The notes under the pieces: model-generated
Databases searched by the model: none
The model's input: the letters and a program-made list of their open reading frames with translations, nothing else
Told to the model about the DNA's origin: nothing
Part shown: one piece after another, positions 1 through 7,596 of the stretch
Position numbering within the stretch: position 1 is the stretch's first letter
How the letters are laid out: the number at the start of each line of letters is the position of its first letter
Program-made: the position numbers and the translations under genes
NCBI RefSeq assembly: GCF_014648035.1
Contig: NZ_BMQI01000014.1
Span: 32,195-96,194, forward strand
Reading direction: 5' to 3'
Origin: Shewanella algicola
GTDB taxonomy: Bacteria > Pseudomonadota > Gammaproteobacteria > Enterobacterales > Shewanellaceae
DNA: 64,000 nucleotides

Positions 1-2090
1 ATCCGCGTTTCTCACGCACAGCTGCACACGCTGATTTACATTGTGGTCTTCGTCCTGGTACTGATATTCCATTTATTTACGGTATGTTATGGCATATTTT
101 TGAAAACGGTTGGGAAGATAAGAGCTTTATTGACCAACGTGTTTTTGCTATGGACTCTATTCGCGAAGAAGTGAAGAAGTTCCCGCCTAAAGAAGTGGCA
201 CACATTACCGGCTGTAGCGAAGAAGAAGTCTACCAAGCTGCTAAAATCATGGCCGAAAATCGTCCAGGCACCGTTATCTGGTGTATGGGTGGTACTCAAC
301 ATCACGTGGGTAATGCCAACACTCGTGCTTACTGTATTTTACAGCTTGCTTTAGGCAACATGGGTATTCAAGGTGGCGGTACTAACATCTTCCGTGGTCA
401 CGATAATGTGCAAGGTGCAACAGACTTGGGTCTGTTATTTGATACCTTACCAGGTTATTACGGTTTAACTTCAGGCGCTTGGGCACATTGGAGCAACGTT
501 TGGAGCTTAGATTTAGATTGGGTTAAATCACGTTTTGACCAAAACGAATACTTAGGCCGTGTGCCGATGAATACACCTGGTATTCCTTGTTCTCGCTGGC
601 ATGACGGTGTATTAGAAACACCTGAAAAACTGGCCCAAAAAGACCGTGTTCGCATGGGATTCTTCTGGGGTCAGTCTGTTAACACTGAAACTCGTCAGTC
701 AGATGTGCGTGATGCATTAGACAAGATGGAAACCGTCGTTGTTGTGGATCCATTCCCAACCATGGCCGGTGTAATGCATCGTCGCCAAGATGGTGTGTAC
801 TTGTTACCTGCCGCAACTCAGTTTGAAACTGAAGGCTCTGTGTCAAACTCAGGTCGTAGCCAGCAATGGCGTGAAAAAGTGATCGAGCCATTATTTGAGT
901 CGAAAACTGACCTTGAAATCATGTACCGCTTATCGCAAAAGCTGGGCATCGATAAAGAATACACCAAGCGCATCGCCAAAAACGCTAACGATCTGTTAGT
1001 GATTGAAGACATTACCCGCGAAATTAACCGTGGTATGTGGACTATTGGTATGTCAGGCCAAAGCCCAGAGCGTCTTAAGCAACATACCCAAAACTGGGGC
1101 TTATTTAGCAATAAGACTCTTGAAGCACTTGGCGGTGAAGTGAAAGGTGAAACCTATGGTCTACCTTGGCCATGTTGGGGCACACCAGAGCAAAAACACC
1201 CTGGTACTCAAATTTTGTATAACACAAATAAACATGTATTGCAGGGCGGTGGTAACTTCCGTGCACGTTATGGTGTTGAGTACGAAGGTCAAAACTTACT
1301 TGCTGAAGGCAGTTTCTCGGTTGGTTCTGAAATTGAGGACGGTTACCCAGAGTTTACCGCAGACATGCTTAAACAGCTTGGCTGGTGGGATGATTTAACT
1401 GCAGAAGAGAAGCAACATGCAGACGGTCACAACTGGAAAACTGATATTTCAGGTGGTATTCAGCGTGTGGCAATGAAGCATGGTTGTATTCCTTACGGTA
1501 ACGCTAAAGCGCGTTGTATTGTTTGGAACTTCCCTGACCAAGTACCTGTTCACCGTGAGCCGCTTTATACACCGCGTCGCGATCTTGTGGCTAAGTATCC
1601 TACTTACAATGATATGCAAGTTCACCGTTTACCGACCTTGTATAAATCAATTCAAGACCACGACAGCTCAGTTAAATATCCACTAGCACTGACTTCGGGT
1701 CGTTTAGTTGAATATGAAGGTGGTGGTGAAGAGTCTCGCTCTAATCCTTGGCTTGCTGAACTTCAACAACAAATGTTTGTTGAAATTAGCCCTGCAGATG
1801 CTGCTGATCGTGGCCTGCGTGATGGCGATACAGTATGGCTTGAAGGTGCTGAAGGTGGCCGAATTAAGATTAAAGCCATGGTTACGCCACGCGTTAAGCC
1901 GGGTGTTACCTGGATGCCATACCACTTTGCAGGTGTGATGCACGGCGAGAGTTTGGCGGCTAACTATCCAGAAGGCACAGTGCCTTACGTTATCGGTGAA
2001 TCGGCTAACACTGCATTGACTTATGGTTATGACCCTGTGACTCAAATGCAGGAAACCAAAGCGTCACTTTGTCAGATTGTAAAAGCGTAA
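1..2090 (+). CDS. fdhA: Formate dehydrogenase catalytic (molybdopterin) subunit, 5' end missing
   Basis: C-terminal 695 residues of a respiratory formate dehydrogenase alpha subunit, which oxidises formate to CO2 at a bis-molybdopterin centre. The frame is open to the left edge: the first visible codons (from base 3) read PRFSRTAAHADLHCGLRPGTD, matching the substrate/cofactor-binding part of the family, so an internal ATG at 84 is not the start. The C-terminal molybdopterin-dinucleotide-binding domain is visible (LTSGRLVEYEGGG, then SNPWLAELQQQMFVEISPAD). The N-terminal Fe-S site, the Tat signal and the catalytic Sec/Cys lie outside the window, so whether it is a selenoprotein cannot be read here. 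It is followed after 28 bp by the Fe-S subunit. Confidence 0.95.
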   Translation, partial: PRFSRTAAHADLHCGLRPGTDIPFIYGMLWHIFENGWEDKSFIDQRVFAMDSIREEVKKFPPKEVAHITGCSEEEVYQAAKIMAENRPGTVIWCMGGTQHHVGNANTRAYCILQLALGNMGIQGGGTNIFRGHDNVQGATDLGLLFDTLPGYYGLTSGAWAHWSNVWSLDLDWVKSRFDQNEYLGRVPMNTPGIPCSRWHDGVLETPEKLAQKDRVRMGFFWGQSVNTETRQSDVRDALDKMETVVVVDPFPTMAGVMHRRQDGVYLLPAATQFETEGSVSNSGRSQQWREKVIEPLFESKTDLEIMYRLSQKLGIDKEYTKRIAKNANDLLVIEDITREINRGMWTIGMSGQSPERLKQHTQNWGLFSNKTLEALGGEVKGETYGLPWPCWGTPEQKHPGTQILYNTNKHVLQGGGNFRARYGVEYEGQNLLAEGSFSVGSEIEDGYPEFTADMLKQLGWWDDLTAEEKQHADGHNWKTDISGGIQRVAMKHGCIPYGNAKARCIVWNFPDQVPVHREPLYTPRRDLVAKYPTYNDMQVHRLPTLYKSIQDHDSSVKYPLALTSGRLVEYEGGGEESRSNPWLAELQQQMFVEISPADAADRGLRDGDTVWLEGAEGGRIKIKAMVTPRVKPGVTWMPYHFAGVMHGESLAANYPEGTVPYVIGESANTALTYGYDPVTQMQETKASLCQIVKA

Positions 2091-2118
2091 TTGCAGTTAA
2101 GCTAGGAGAATTGCCAAC

Positions 2119-2688
2119 ATGGCTACAATGAAATTTTTATGTGATACCAAGCGCTGCATTGAATGTAATGGCTGTGTCACTGCATGTAAAAACGAAAACG
2201 ACTCTGCTTTAGAGTGGGGTATTCAACGTCGCCGCGTGGTGACACTCAAAGACGGTGAGCCAGGTGAAGCATCAATATCTGTTGCCTGTATGCACTGTAC
2301 CGATGCACCTTGTATGGCAGTATGCCCTACAGATTGCTTCTACCCTACCGAAGACGGCATAGTGCTACACAACAAAGATACCTGTATCGGTTGTGGCTAC
2401 TGTTTCTATGCGTGTCCTTTTGGCGCACCTCAGTTCCCACAAAAGTCAACATTTGGCGGCCGTGGCAAAATGGACAAATGTACTTTCTGTGCTGGCGGCC
2501 CTGAAGAAGATCATTCTGAAGCAGAGCGTCTCAAATACGGTTCTAACCGTATTGCTGAAGGTAAGTTGCCAATGTGTGCTGAGTTATGTGCAACTAAATC
2601 GTTGCTTGCGGGTGATGCCGGTGTGGTATCAAATATCTACCGTGAGCGTGTTGCTTCTCGTGGTTCTAACAATGCAATTTGGGGTTAA
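2119..2688 (+). CDS. fdhB: Formate dehydrogenase iron-sulfur subunit
   Basis: 189-residue ferredoxin-like electron-transfer subunit that passes electrons from FdhA to the cytochrome b subunit. It has four cysteine clusters typical of four [4Fe-4S] centres: CIECNGCVTAC near residue 14, CMHCTDAPCMAVC near 58, CIGCGYCFYAC near 90, and a split CTFC...CAELC set near 125-155. A strong Shine-Dalgarno (AGGAG) precedes ATG 2119. There is no twin-arginine signal, so it would be exported together with FdhA, as is usual for this family. Second gene of the fdh operon. Confidence 0.95.
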   Translation: MATMKFLCDTKRCIECNGCVTACKNENDSALEWGIQRRRVVTLKDGEPGEASISVACMHCTDAPCMAVCPTDCFYPTEDGIVLHNKDTCIGCGYCFYACPFGAPQFPQKSTFGGRGKMDKCTFCAGGPEEDHSEAERLKYGSNRIAEGKLPMCAELCATKSLLAGDAGVVSNIYRERVASRGSNNAIWG

Positions 2689-2767
2689 TTCTCTGTTGTT
2701 AAGTTAGTCTCCAAGTGTTGCTAGGTATTCAAGATATTGAGCACCTAGCGACTCAAAAGGATGTAAC

Positions 2768-3739
2768 ATGAAAAATATACTAATCGCGTTATCTGTGGCG
2801 CTGAGTTTACTTTTTTGTGGTTTTGCCCTGGCAAATACCGCAGAAGAGCCGAGTTCAGCCAACGAGTTAATGTGGACTCAAGTAAAAGATGGTGCTCAAG
2901 GCGTTACCACGTCTCAAGGCCAGGCTCATAACCAGCTAATTAATACCTACGACATGCGTGTGTTTCAACTACGTAGCGACTTATTAGCACCCGCCATTAT
3001 GGCTGCGTTATTTGGCATGATTATCGTGTTTGTGTTGTTTATTAAAGTAAACGGCATTTCAAAATTACACGGTGGTTTTTCTGGCAAAATGGTACATCGC
3101 TGGTCAAAGTTTGATGTCAGTGTTCACTGGTTGGGTGCGATTCCTTGCTTGTTACTGATTTTAACAGGGTTAACCTTGCTAGCGGGTCGTTTCTTTTTCC
3201 AACCATACTTGGGCGAAGGCTTATGGGCTGGGTTAATTAATGCCGCTAAGTTAGTGCATGATTATATGGCCATTCCATTTATGTTCGGTTGGCTACTGAT
3301 GACCGTGCTTTGGGCTAAAAATCAAATGCCAAAAATGTACGACATCAAGTGGATGCTCTATGTTGGTGGTTATATTAATTTTGGTCCATTTAAAGGTAAG
3401 CACCCTGACGCAGGGTTTGCTAACGCCGGTGAAAAACTATGGTTTTGGACGTTTGCATTATTTGGTCTAGTGATTTGTGCTTCAGGCATGTTGTTACTGT
3501 TCCCAAATATATTTGAACCAAGCCGTACTCTAAGCTTAATCGCTTTAGTGCTTCACTCGGTGAGCGCCATTATTATTACCGCGTTTTCTATCGTGCATAT
3601 CTTTATGGCTACAGTTATGTCTGAAGGCGGTATGGAGTGTATGGTCTCTGGCTACTGCGACGAAAACTGGGCGACTCAACATCACAACTTGTGGTTTGAT
3701 GAAATCAAAGAAAATGGCACCTTAACTTACAAAAAGTAA
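2768..3739 (+). CDS. fdhC: Formate dehydrogenase cytochrome b subunit
   Basis: 323-residue membrane subunit that anchors FdhAB and delivers electrons to the quinone pool through two b haems. An N-terminal signal peptide (about 1-22) is followed by a short periplasmic stretch and then about five hydrophobic segments beginning near residue 74. Conserved haem-ligand-type histidines occur in KFDVSVHWLGAIPC, LVHDYMAIPF and SIVHIFMATVMSEGG. The signal peptide plus periplasmic extension is the long FdhC form rather than the short E. coli FdnI form. It is 79 bp from fdhB and is followed by a strong terminator, so it ends the operon. Confidence 0.92.
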   Translation: MKNILIALSVALSLLFCGFALANTAEEPSSANELMWTQVKDGAQGVTTSQGQAHNQLINTYDMRVFQLRSDLLAPAIMAALFGMIIVFVLFIKVNGISKLHGGFSGKMVHRWSKFDVSVHWLGAIPCLLLILTGLTLLAGRFFFQPYLGEGLWAGLINAAKLVHDYMAIPFMFGWLLMTVLWAKNQMPKMYDIKWMLYVGGYINFGPFKGKHPDAGFANAGEKLWFWTFALFGLVICASGMLLLFPNIFEPSRTLSLIALVLHSVSAIIITAFSIVHIFMATVMSEGGMECMVSGYCDENWATQHHNLWFDEIKENGTLTYKK

Positions 3740-3760
3740 ATTAATGGCGTGTCATCTGTT

Positions 3761-3797
3761 AAACACCTTATTGGGCAACTGATAAGGTGTTTTTATT
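3761..3797 (+). terminator. Rho-independent terminator of the fdh operon
   Basis: Perfect 11-bp stem (3761-3771 with 3782-3792), a 10-nt loop and a T-rich tail, 21 bp after the fdhC stop. Confidence 0.85.
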
Positions 3798-3842
3798 TAT
3801 CCCTCGAAAGAGACTTCATCATTATTGATTAAGCATGACTTA

Positions 3843-4164
3843 ATGCATTACCTTGAGCCACTGCATATCGCACAAAGCATTAGGAAACATGTTGATGCTG
3901 TTTACGCCATGGTGTCATTGTTTATGCCTGCGCATTTAGGCTTGCTATTTTTTAATCATTTTGGCTATATTCATTTGTTAAATTTACTGACATTGTATGC
4001 GGTACCTACGGGGTATTTTTATCGTAAAAAGGGTAATGTTAATGACCATAAACGCAGCAAATTGTGTTGTATTGCGGTAGGTTATTTTTGCAGGCACATT
4101 TGCGGTTATGCTGGGTCGGTTATTACGGATAAAGAGAGGGCATTATGACTTACCAGTTTGTTGA
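3843..4164 (+). pseudogene. DUF2306-like small membrane protein, frameshifted near its 3' end
   Basis: Reading from ATG 3843 (or TTG 3825) gives a hydrophobic protein with LHIAQSIRKHVDAVYAM and LLTLYAVPTGYF, then HKRSK, resembling the end of a DUF2306-type membrane protein. From about 4081 the open frame becomes implausible (GYFCRHICGYAG), while the next frame reads VIFAGTFAVMLGRLLR, the expected last helix and GR motif. A one-base insertion or two-base deletion at about 4078-4083 would explain this. The open frame ends at 4148, overlapping the start of the GNAT gene by ATGA; the shifted frame ends at 4164. The family call is from memory of motif shape. A sequencing error is possible. Confidence 0.55.
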
Positions 4165-4588
4165 AGGTACGGTAGAGGATATTGTCGCGGTACTTGCATT
4201 GGTCCCTGAGTTTGACAATAGCATCACGGCAACCACAATCGCCGAGCGTCTTGCGGGTAAAAGCGCGTTAATTTTAGTGGCTAAGTACGATACAGCGCCC
4301 ATTGGTTTTAAAGTGGGTTACTCGCTCAATCATGATGAGTTTTACAGTTGGCTTGGCGGTGTTGTACCACTGCACCGAGAAATGAAAGTCGCCTCTCAGT
4401 TGCGCCAGTTGCAAGAGTCTTGGGCGGTTGCGCAAGGATTTAAAGCGATTAAGGTTAAGTCCATGAATCAGTTTCCCAACATGTTACATATGCTTATTGC
4501 CAGTGGTTATCATATCTGTGGTTATGACAATAATGGTGCAACAACAAACAGCAAAATTGCTTTTATAAAAAACATCACACAGACATAA
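4145..4588 (+). CDS. GNAT-family N-acetyltransferase
   Basis: 147-residue protein with the GNAT layout: a variable N-terminal half, then GGVVPLHREMKVASQL as the acetyl-CoA pyrophosphate-binding region (a degenerate Q/RxxGxG/A), and a C-terminal strand-helix unit containing KSMNQFPNMLHMLIASGYHI, typical of small-molecule or peptide acetyltransferases. The substrate is not recognisable. The start overlaps the frameshifted upstream gene (ATGA), suggesting the two were once co-transcribed. No terminator follows directly. Confidence 0.8.
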   Translation: MTYQFVEGTVEDIVAVLALVPEFDNSITATTIAERLAGKSALILVAKYDTAPIGFKVGYSLNHDEFYSWLGGVVPLHREMKVASQLRQLQESWAVAQGFKAIKVKSMNQFPNMLHMLIASGYHICGYDNNGATTNSKIAFIKNITQT

Positions 4589-4700
4589 AATTAATCGCTT
4601 AATGGTATGACTTCTGTGCATGTTGATATTTAATACTGCTCGGTTTTAACGTGCTCATGTAGAATGCCGTTATTGCGTTTTTCATCTTTGGGTTTTTTCT

Positions 4701-5570
4701 ATGCAAATCAATCGTGTACTTCTTACTGCTGTCGGTAGTGTGTTGTTGGCAATGGTGACGATTCAATCTGGCGCCTCTTTAGCAAAACAACTTTTCCCTA
4801 TTATTGGACCTGAAGGCACCACGGCTTTGCGTTTAGGTTTTGCTGCAGCCGTTTTGTGGTTGGTGTTCCGCCCTTGGCGGGCAATGCCTCAAGGTCGAGA
4901 TTGGCAAAGCATTATTATTTATGGTTTGTGCCTGGGCGGGATGAATATCTTATTTTATCTTGCGATTGAGCGTATTCCGTTAGGCATTGCAGTTGCACTT
5001 GAGTTTACTGGCCCTTTGGCAGTCGCCTTATTTAGCTCAAAACGTAAAAGCGATTTGTTTTGGGTAGCCTGTGCCATTGCGGGCATTTTATTACTCATGC
5101 CAAGTTTGTCGAGCGCTCAAGGGCTTGATATAGCAGGGGCATTGATGGCGCTTGGAGCCGGTGCTTGTTGGGCTGGGTATATTTTATTTGGTACTCGTAC
5201 AGGCAAGCAAGCATCTGGCGGCATAACAGTGGCCTTAGGTATGACGGTAGCTGCAATTATTTTAGTGCCCGTTGGTGCTGTTACCCAAGGGTTAACGTTA
5301 ATTAGTTGGGAAGTCTTACCGCTTGGGTTATTGGTGGCTGTATTATCAAGTGCCTTACCCTATTCATTAGAAATGGTTGCGCTGCGTAATATGCCGACGC
5401 AAGCGTTTAGTGTACTCATGAGTTTAGAGCCTGCAATTGCGGCCCTAGCGGGGTTTGTTATTTTGAGTGAACAATTATCTTTATTACAGTGGCTCGCTAT
5501 TGGTTTAGTGATTATTGCGTCAATAGGCAGTAGTTTTACGCCTAAAAAAGCGGTTGAGATGGGCGTGTAG
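4701..5570 (+). CDS. rhtA: RhtA-like threonine/homoserine (EamA) exporter
   Basis: 289-residue inner-membrane EamA/DMT transporter with about ten hydrophobic segments. Several stretches match E. coli RhtA closely, such as IQSGASLAKQLFP, PLGIAVALEFTGPLAVALFS, ALGAGACWAGYILFG and SSALPYSLEMVALRNMPT. The family exports threonine, homoserine and related amino acids by proton exchange. It stands alone: the GNAT gene ends 112 bp upstream and a convergent gene lies downstream. The ribosome site before ATG 4701 is poor. Confidence 0.88.
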   Translation: MQINRVLLTAVGSVLLAMVTIQSGASLAKQLFPIIGPEGTTALRLGFAAAVLWLVFRPWRAMPQGRDWQSIIIYGLCLGGMNILFYLAIERIPLGIAVALEFTGPLAVALFSSKRKSDLFWVACAIAGILLLMPSLSSAQGLDIAGALMALGAGACWAGYILFGTRTGKQASGGITVALGMTVAAIILVPVGAVTQGLTLISWEVLPLGLLVAVLSSALPYSLEMVALRNMPTQAFSVLMSLEPAIAALAGFVILSEQLSLLQWLAIGLVIIASIGSSFTPKKAVEMGV

Positions 5571-5609
5571 ATTTCTATGCACGAGAATGTATTTTGTATT
5601 CTTCTCCAA

Positions 5610-5643
5610 TAAAAAATAGTCAGTGAGGGGGCTCACTGACTAT
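5610..5643 (-). terminator. Terminator between convergent rhtA and the secreted-protein gene
   Basis: Perfect 12-bp stem (5616-5627 with 5632-5643) with a 4-G loop. The A-run at 5611-5616 becomes a U-run for minus-strand transcripts, so it best serves the gene ending at 5668, though the hairpin could also stop rhtA. Confidence 0.85.
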
Positions 5644-5667
5644 GTATAACCCTTTATCGATGTAGAT

Positions 5668-6708
5668 TTATAGTTGCTTTAATGGTTTTATTTCTGCTCT
5701 TTTCATTTCTCTTGGGATCGGCTTACCGGGTTTTCCTGGTTTGACTGGCTTTAAGTGTTTTTTACTCGAAGGAACACAGAACAACTCACGTTGACCATTG
5801 ACTATCTGATCTGGTGCAAACTGGTTATTGATTTCAAGATTGTGGTTTCTCACTTTGTTTTGCTTGATTAAGTCATAACAAACCATATGACGCTTTTCGT
5901 CTCGAATTTTATACATCTTGTCGTTGTGGATTTTGATTGAAGGGTTACATAACAATACTGGCTTACCCAAAACGGCACGCGTTTTACCAAACTGATCTTC
6001 TATCATGATGGTTTCTTCACGAAGAGCATCTCCTTTCTGCACGCCATAACATTGGAAGTGTTCTCCAGGCATATGGACAGCAACTTGTGCCGAGTCAACG
6101 ATATCACCACAGGCTGCGGTAAATACTGAATAGGTCTTCTTCGCTAAATTATTCGTCGACCAAGCCCAGCGGAAATTATTCGCATTCACATTACTGGCGA
6201 GAGGGAAGTTCATGGTTCCCCAAGGTGAGGTGCCTCCGGCGACAGAACCAGGCAACAAGTAAGGTGATTGCCCATTAGCTAAAGAACCTGCAATTAATGC
6301 ATTAATTTGACTCGCATTAGGCCCACCAGTTTGTGCCCAACCGGACGATGGTGTCGTTGATTGGTATCCCTTAAAGTGGCCTGAACCAGTATAAATAGTA
6401 TTGTCACCTTTGAATATGGCAGCCATGCCTTGTGAAACTTTACCATCCCCCCATGCAATCACACTGACAGAACAGGTTTCTAGCGATTGTGCTGAGTTGT
6501 CAATATCAAACTTGAATGATTCAATTTTTTGCCAATTACTGCCATTGGCCCCACGGTAAACGACTGTAGGTGTACTACCATTACCTGGTGAATGTACCAC
6601 AATGAAATCGTTATCTGCTGTGACGTTAGCGGTTATTGGGGTTGCACAAACTATTGTTGATGCACTCATTAGACACATACTGATTAATGTTTTTTTGAAT
6701 ATACTCAT
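5668..6708 (-). CDS. Secreted protein: N-terminal beta module plus duplicated C-terminal cysteine module
   Basis: 346-residue exported protein of unknown function. A Sec signal peptide (about 1-22, cleavage near VCA-TP) is followed by a roughly 190-residue beta-rich region with TADNDFIVV, NWQKIESFKFDID and VIAWGDG, resembling sugar- or ligand-binding modules of other exported proteins. The C-terminal part carries two related units: HFQCYGV...IEDQFGK...LLCNPSIK and HMVCYDL...INNQFAP...LFCVPSSK, which fits the repeated pattern I associate with DUF7450-type proteins. The last 30 residues are rich in Pro and Lys (KPVKPGKPGKP). It is monocistronic with its own terminator. No enzyme motif is visible. 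Confidence 0.8.
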   Translation of the reverse strand: MSIFKKTLISMCLMSASTIVCATPITANVTADNDFIVVHSPGNGSTPTVVYRGANGSNWQKIESFKFDIDNSAQSLETCSVSVIAWGDGKVSQGMAAIFKGDNTIYTGSGHFKGYQSTTPSSGWAQTGGPNASQINALIAGSLANGQSPYLLPGSVAGGTSPWGTMNFPLASNVNANNFRWAWSTNNLAKKTYSVFTAACGDIVDSAQVAVHMPGEHFQCYGVQKGDALREETIMIEDQFGKTRAVLGKPVLLCNPSIKIHNDKMYKIRDEKRHMVCYDLIKQNKVRNHNLEINNQFAPDQIVNGQRELFCVPSSKKHLKPVKPGKPGKPIPREMKRAEIKPLKQL

Positions 6709-6925
6709 CCTGACCTTCCTTATTCTGGTTAGTAAAATGTTGAAGCATGCTTAATGACTTAAGCTGATTCAAAACTAACAGTTAAGATAAAAAAGTCAGT
6801 AAAGTTAGAGGGTTAAAAAGGGGGCGTTTTATGTTTTACCCAAATTTACCCTACTATTTAGTGGACTATAAAAATGGAAATGCATAGCGTCTAAGTTGAT
6901 GCATTCATTCTAAAAAGGATATTTT

Positions 6926-7579
6926 ATGAAATACATATTACCCCTAGTCACTCTGCTTAGTTGTGCTAGTAGCGCATCTGCGCACCAACTTGCATTTAAT
7001 GAACTCACGCCTGTCAGTGCCGCGATTAAAACCGAAATAACTTTTGAACTGAGCGAGATGGATATGATTAAACAGTATCATTACCGTGCTCAGTACTTTG
7101 ATATTGAAAAATGGATGATGAGTAAACAACTCGTATTACACAATGATCATGTTGCCGCATCAGATGCGCAGTCAACGCAAACAAAGCAGCTACAACAACC
7201 TATTGTCGAGTTAGAGGAATACGGCGGGTTTCATGGTGTGATAGACCCATTCACGAAGCTACAAGACAATAATGCTAATTCACCCGATCTTAATAGCGTG
7301 ACAAATCGAATCAATATTGCAGGGCTTGTGGCTGTGTCGATGTGTAATGCTTATGCTTCGATTAATATCAAAGATCAAAATAATAATCTAATGCCTAAGT
7401 TTATTGCACCTAATAGCTTTTTAGTGGGGATAAATCCTGAAACAGCACAGCAAAGTGATTACCGATTGACCGAAGGATTAACGTTTAGTTGCGTGTATAA
7501 AAATGTACTTAAACCAGTAGTAAGAGACAGTGTTCGTGAGATTAAACTACAGCAACCATTACTTAAAAAAGGTGGGTAA
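6926..7579 (+). CDS. Unrecognised exported protein
   Basis: 217 residues with a clear Sec signal peptide (MKYILPLVTLLSCASSASA, cleavage before HQLAF). The mature part has two cysteines (SMCNAY and FSCVYK) that could form a disulfide, and a basic tail ending LKKGG. I recognise no domain. A good Shine-Dalgarno (AAAAGGA) precedes ATG 6926. It runs divergently from the secreted protein at 5668-6708 and converges on the TPR gene, whose stop is only 17 bp away, leaving no room for a separate terminator. A possible -10 (TATAAA) lies about 55 bp upstream. Confidence 0.7.
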   Translation: MKYILPLVTLLSCASSASAHQLAFNELTPVSAAIKTEITFELSEMDMIKQYHYRAQYFDIEKWMMSKQLVLHNDHVAASDAQSTQTKQLQQPIVELEEYGGFHGVIDPFTKLQDNNANSPDLNSVTNRINIAGLVAVSMCNAYASINIKDQNNNLMPKFIAPNSFLVGINPETAQQSDYRLTEGLTFSCVYKNVLKPVVRDSVREIKLQQPLLKKGG

Positions 7580-7596
7580 ACCGCAAAATTAATCGA

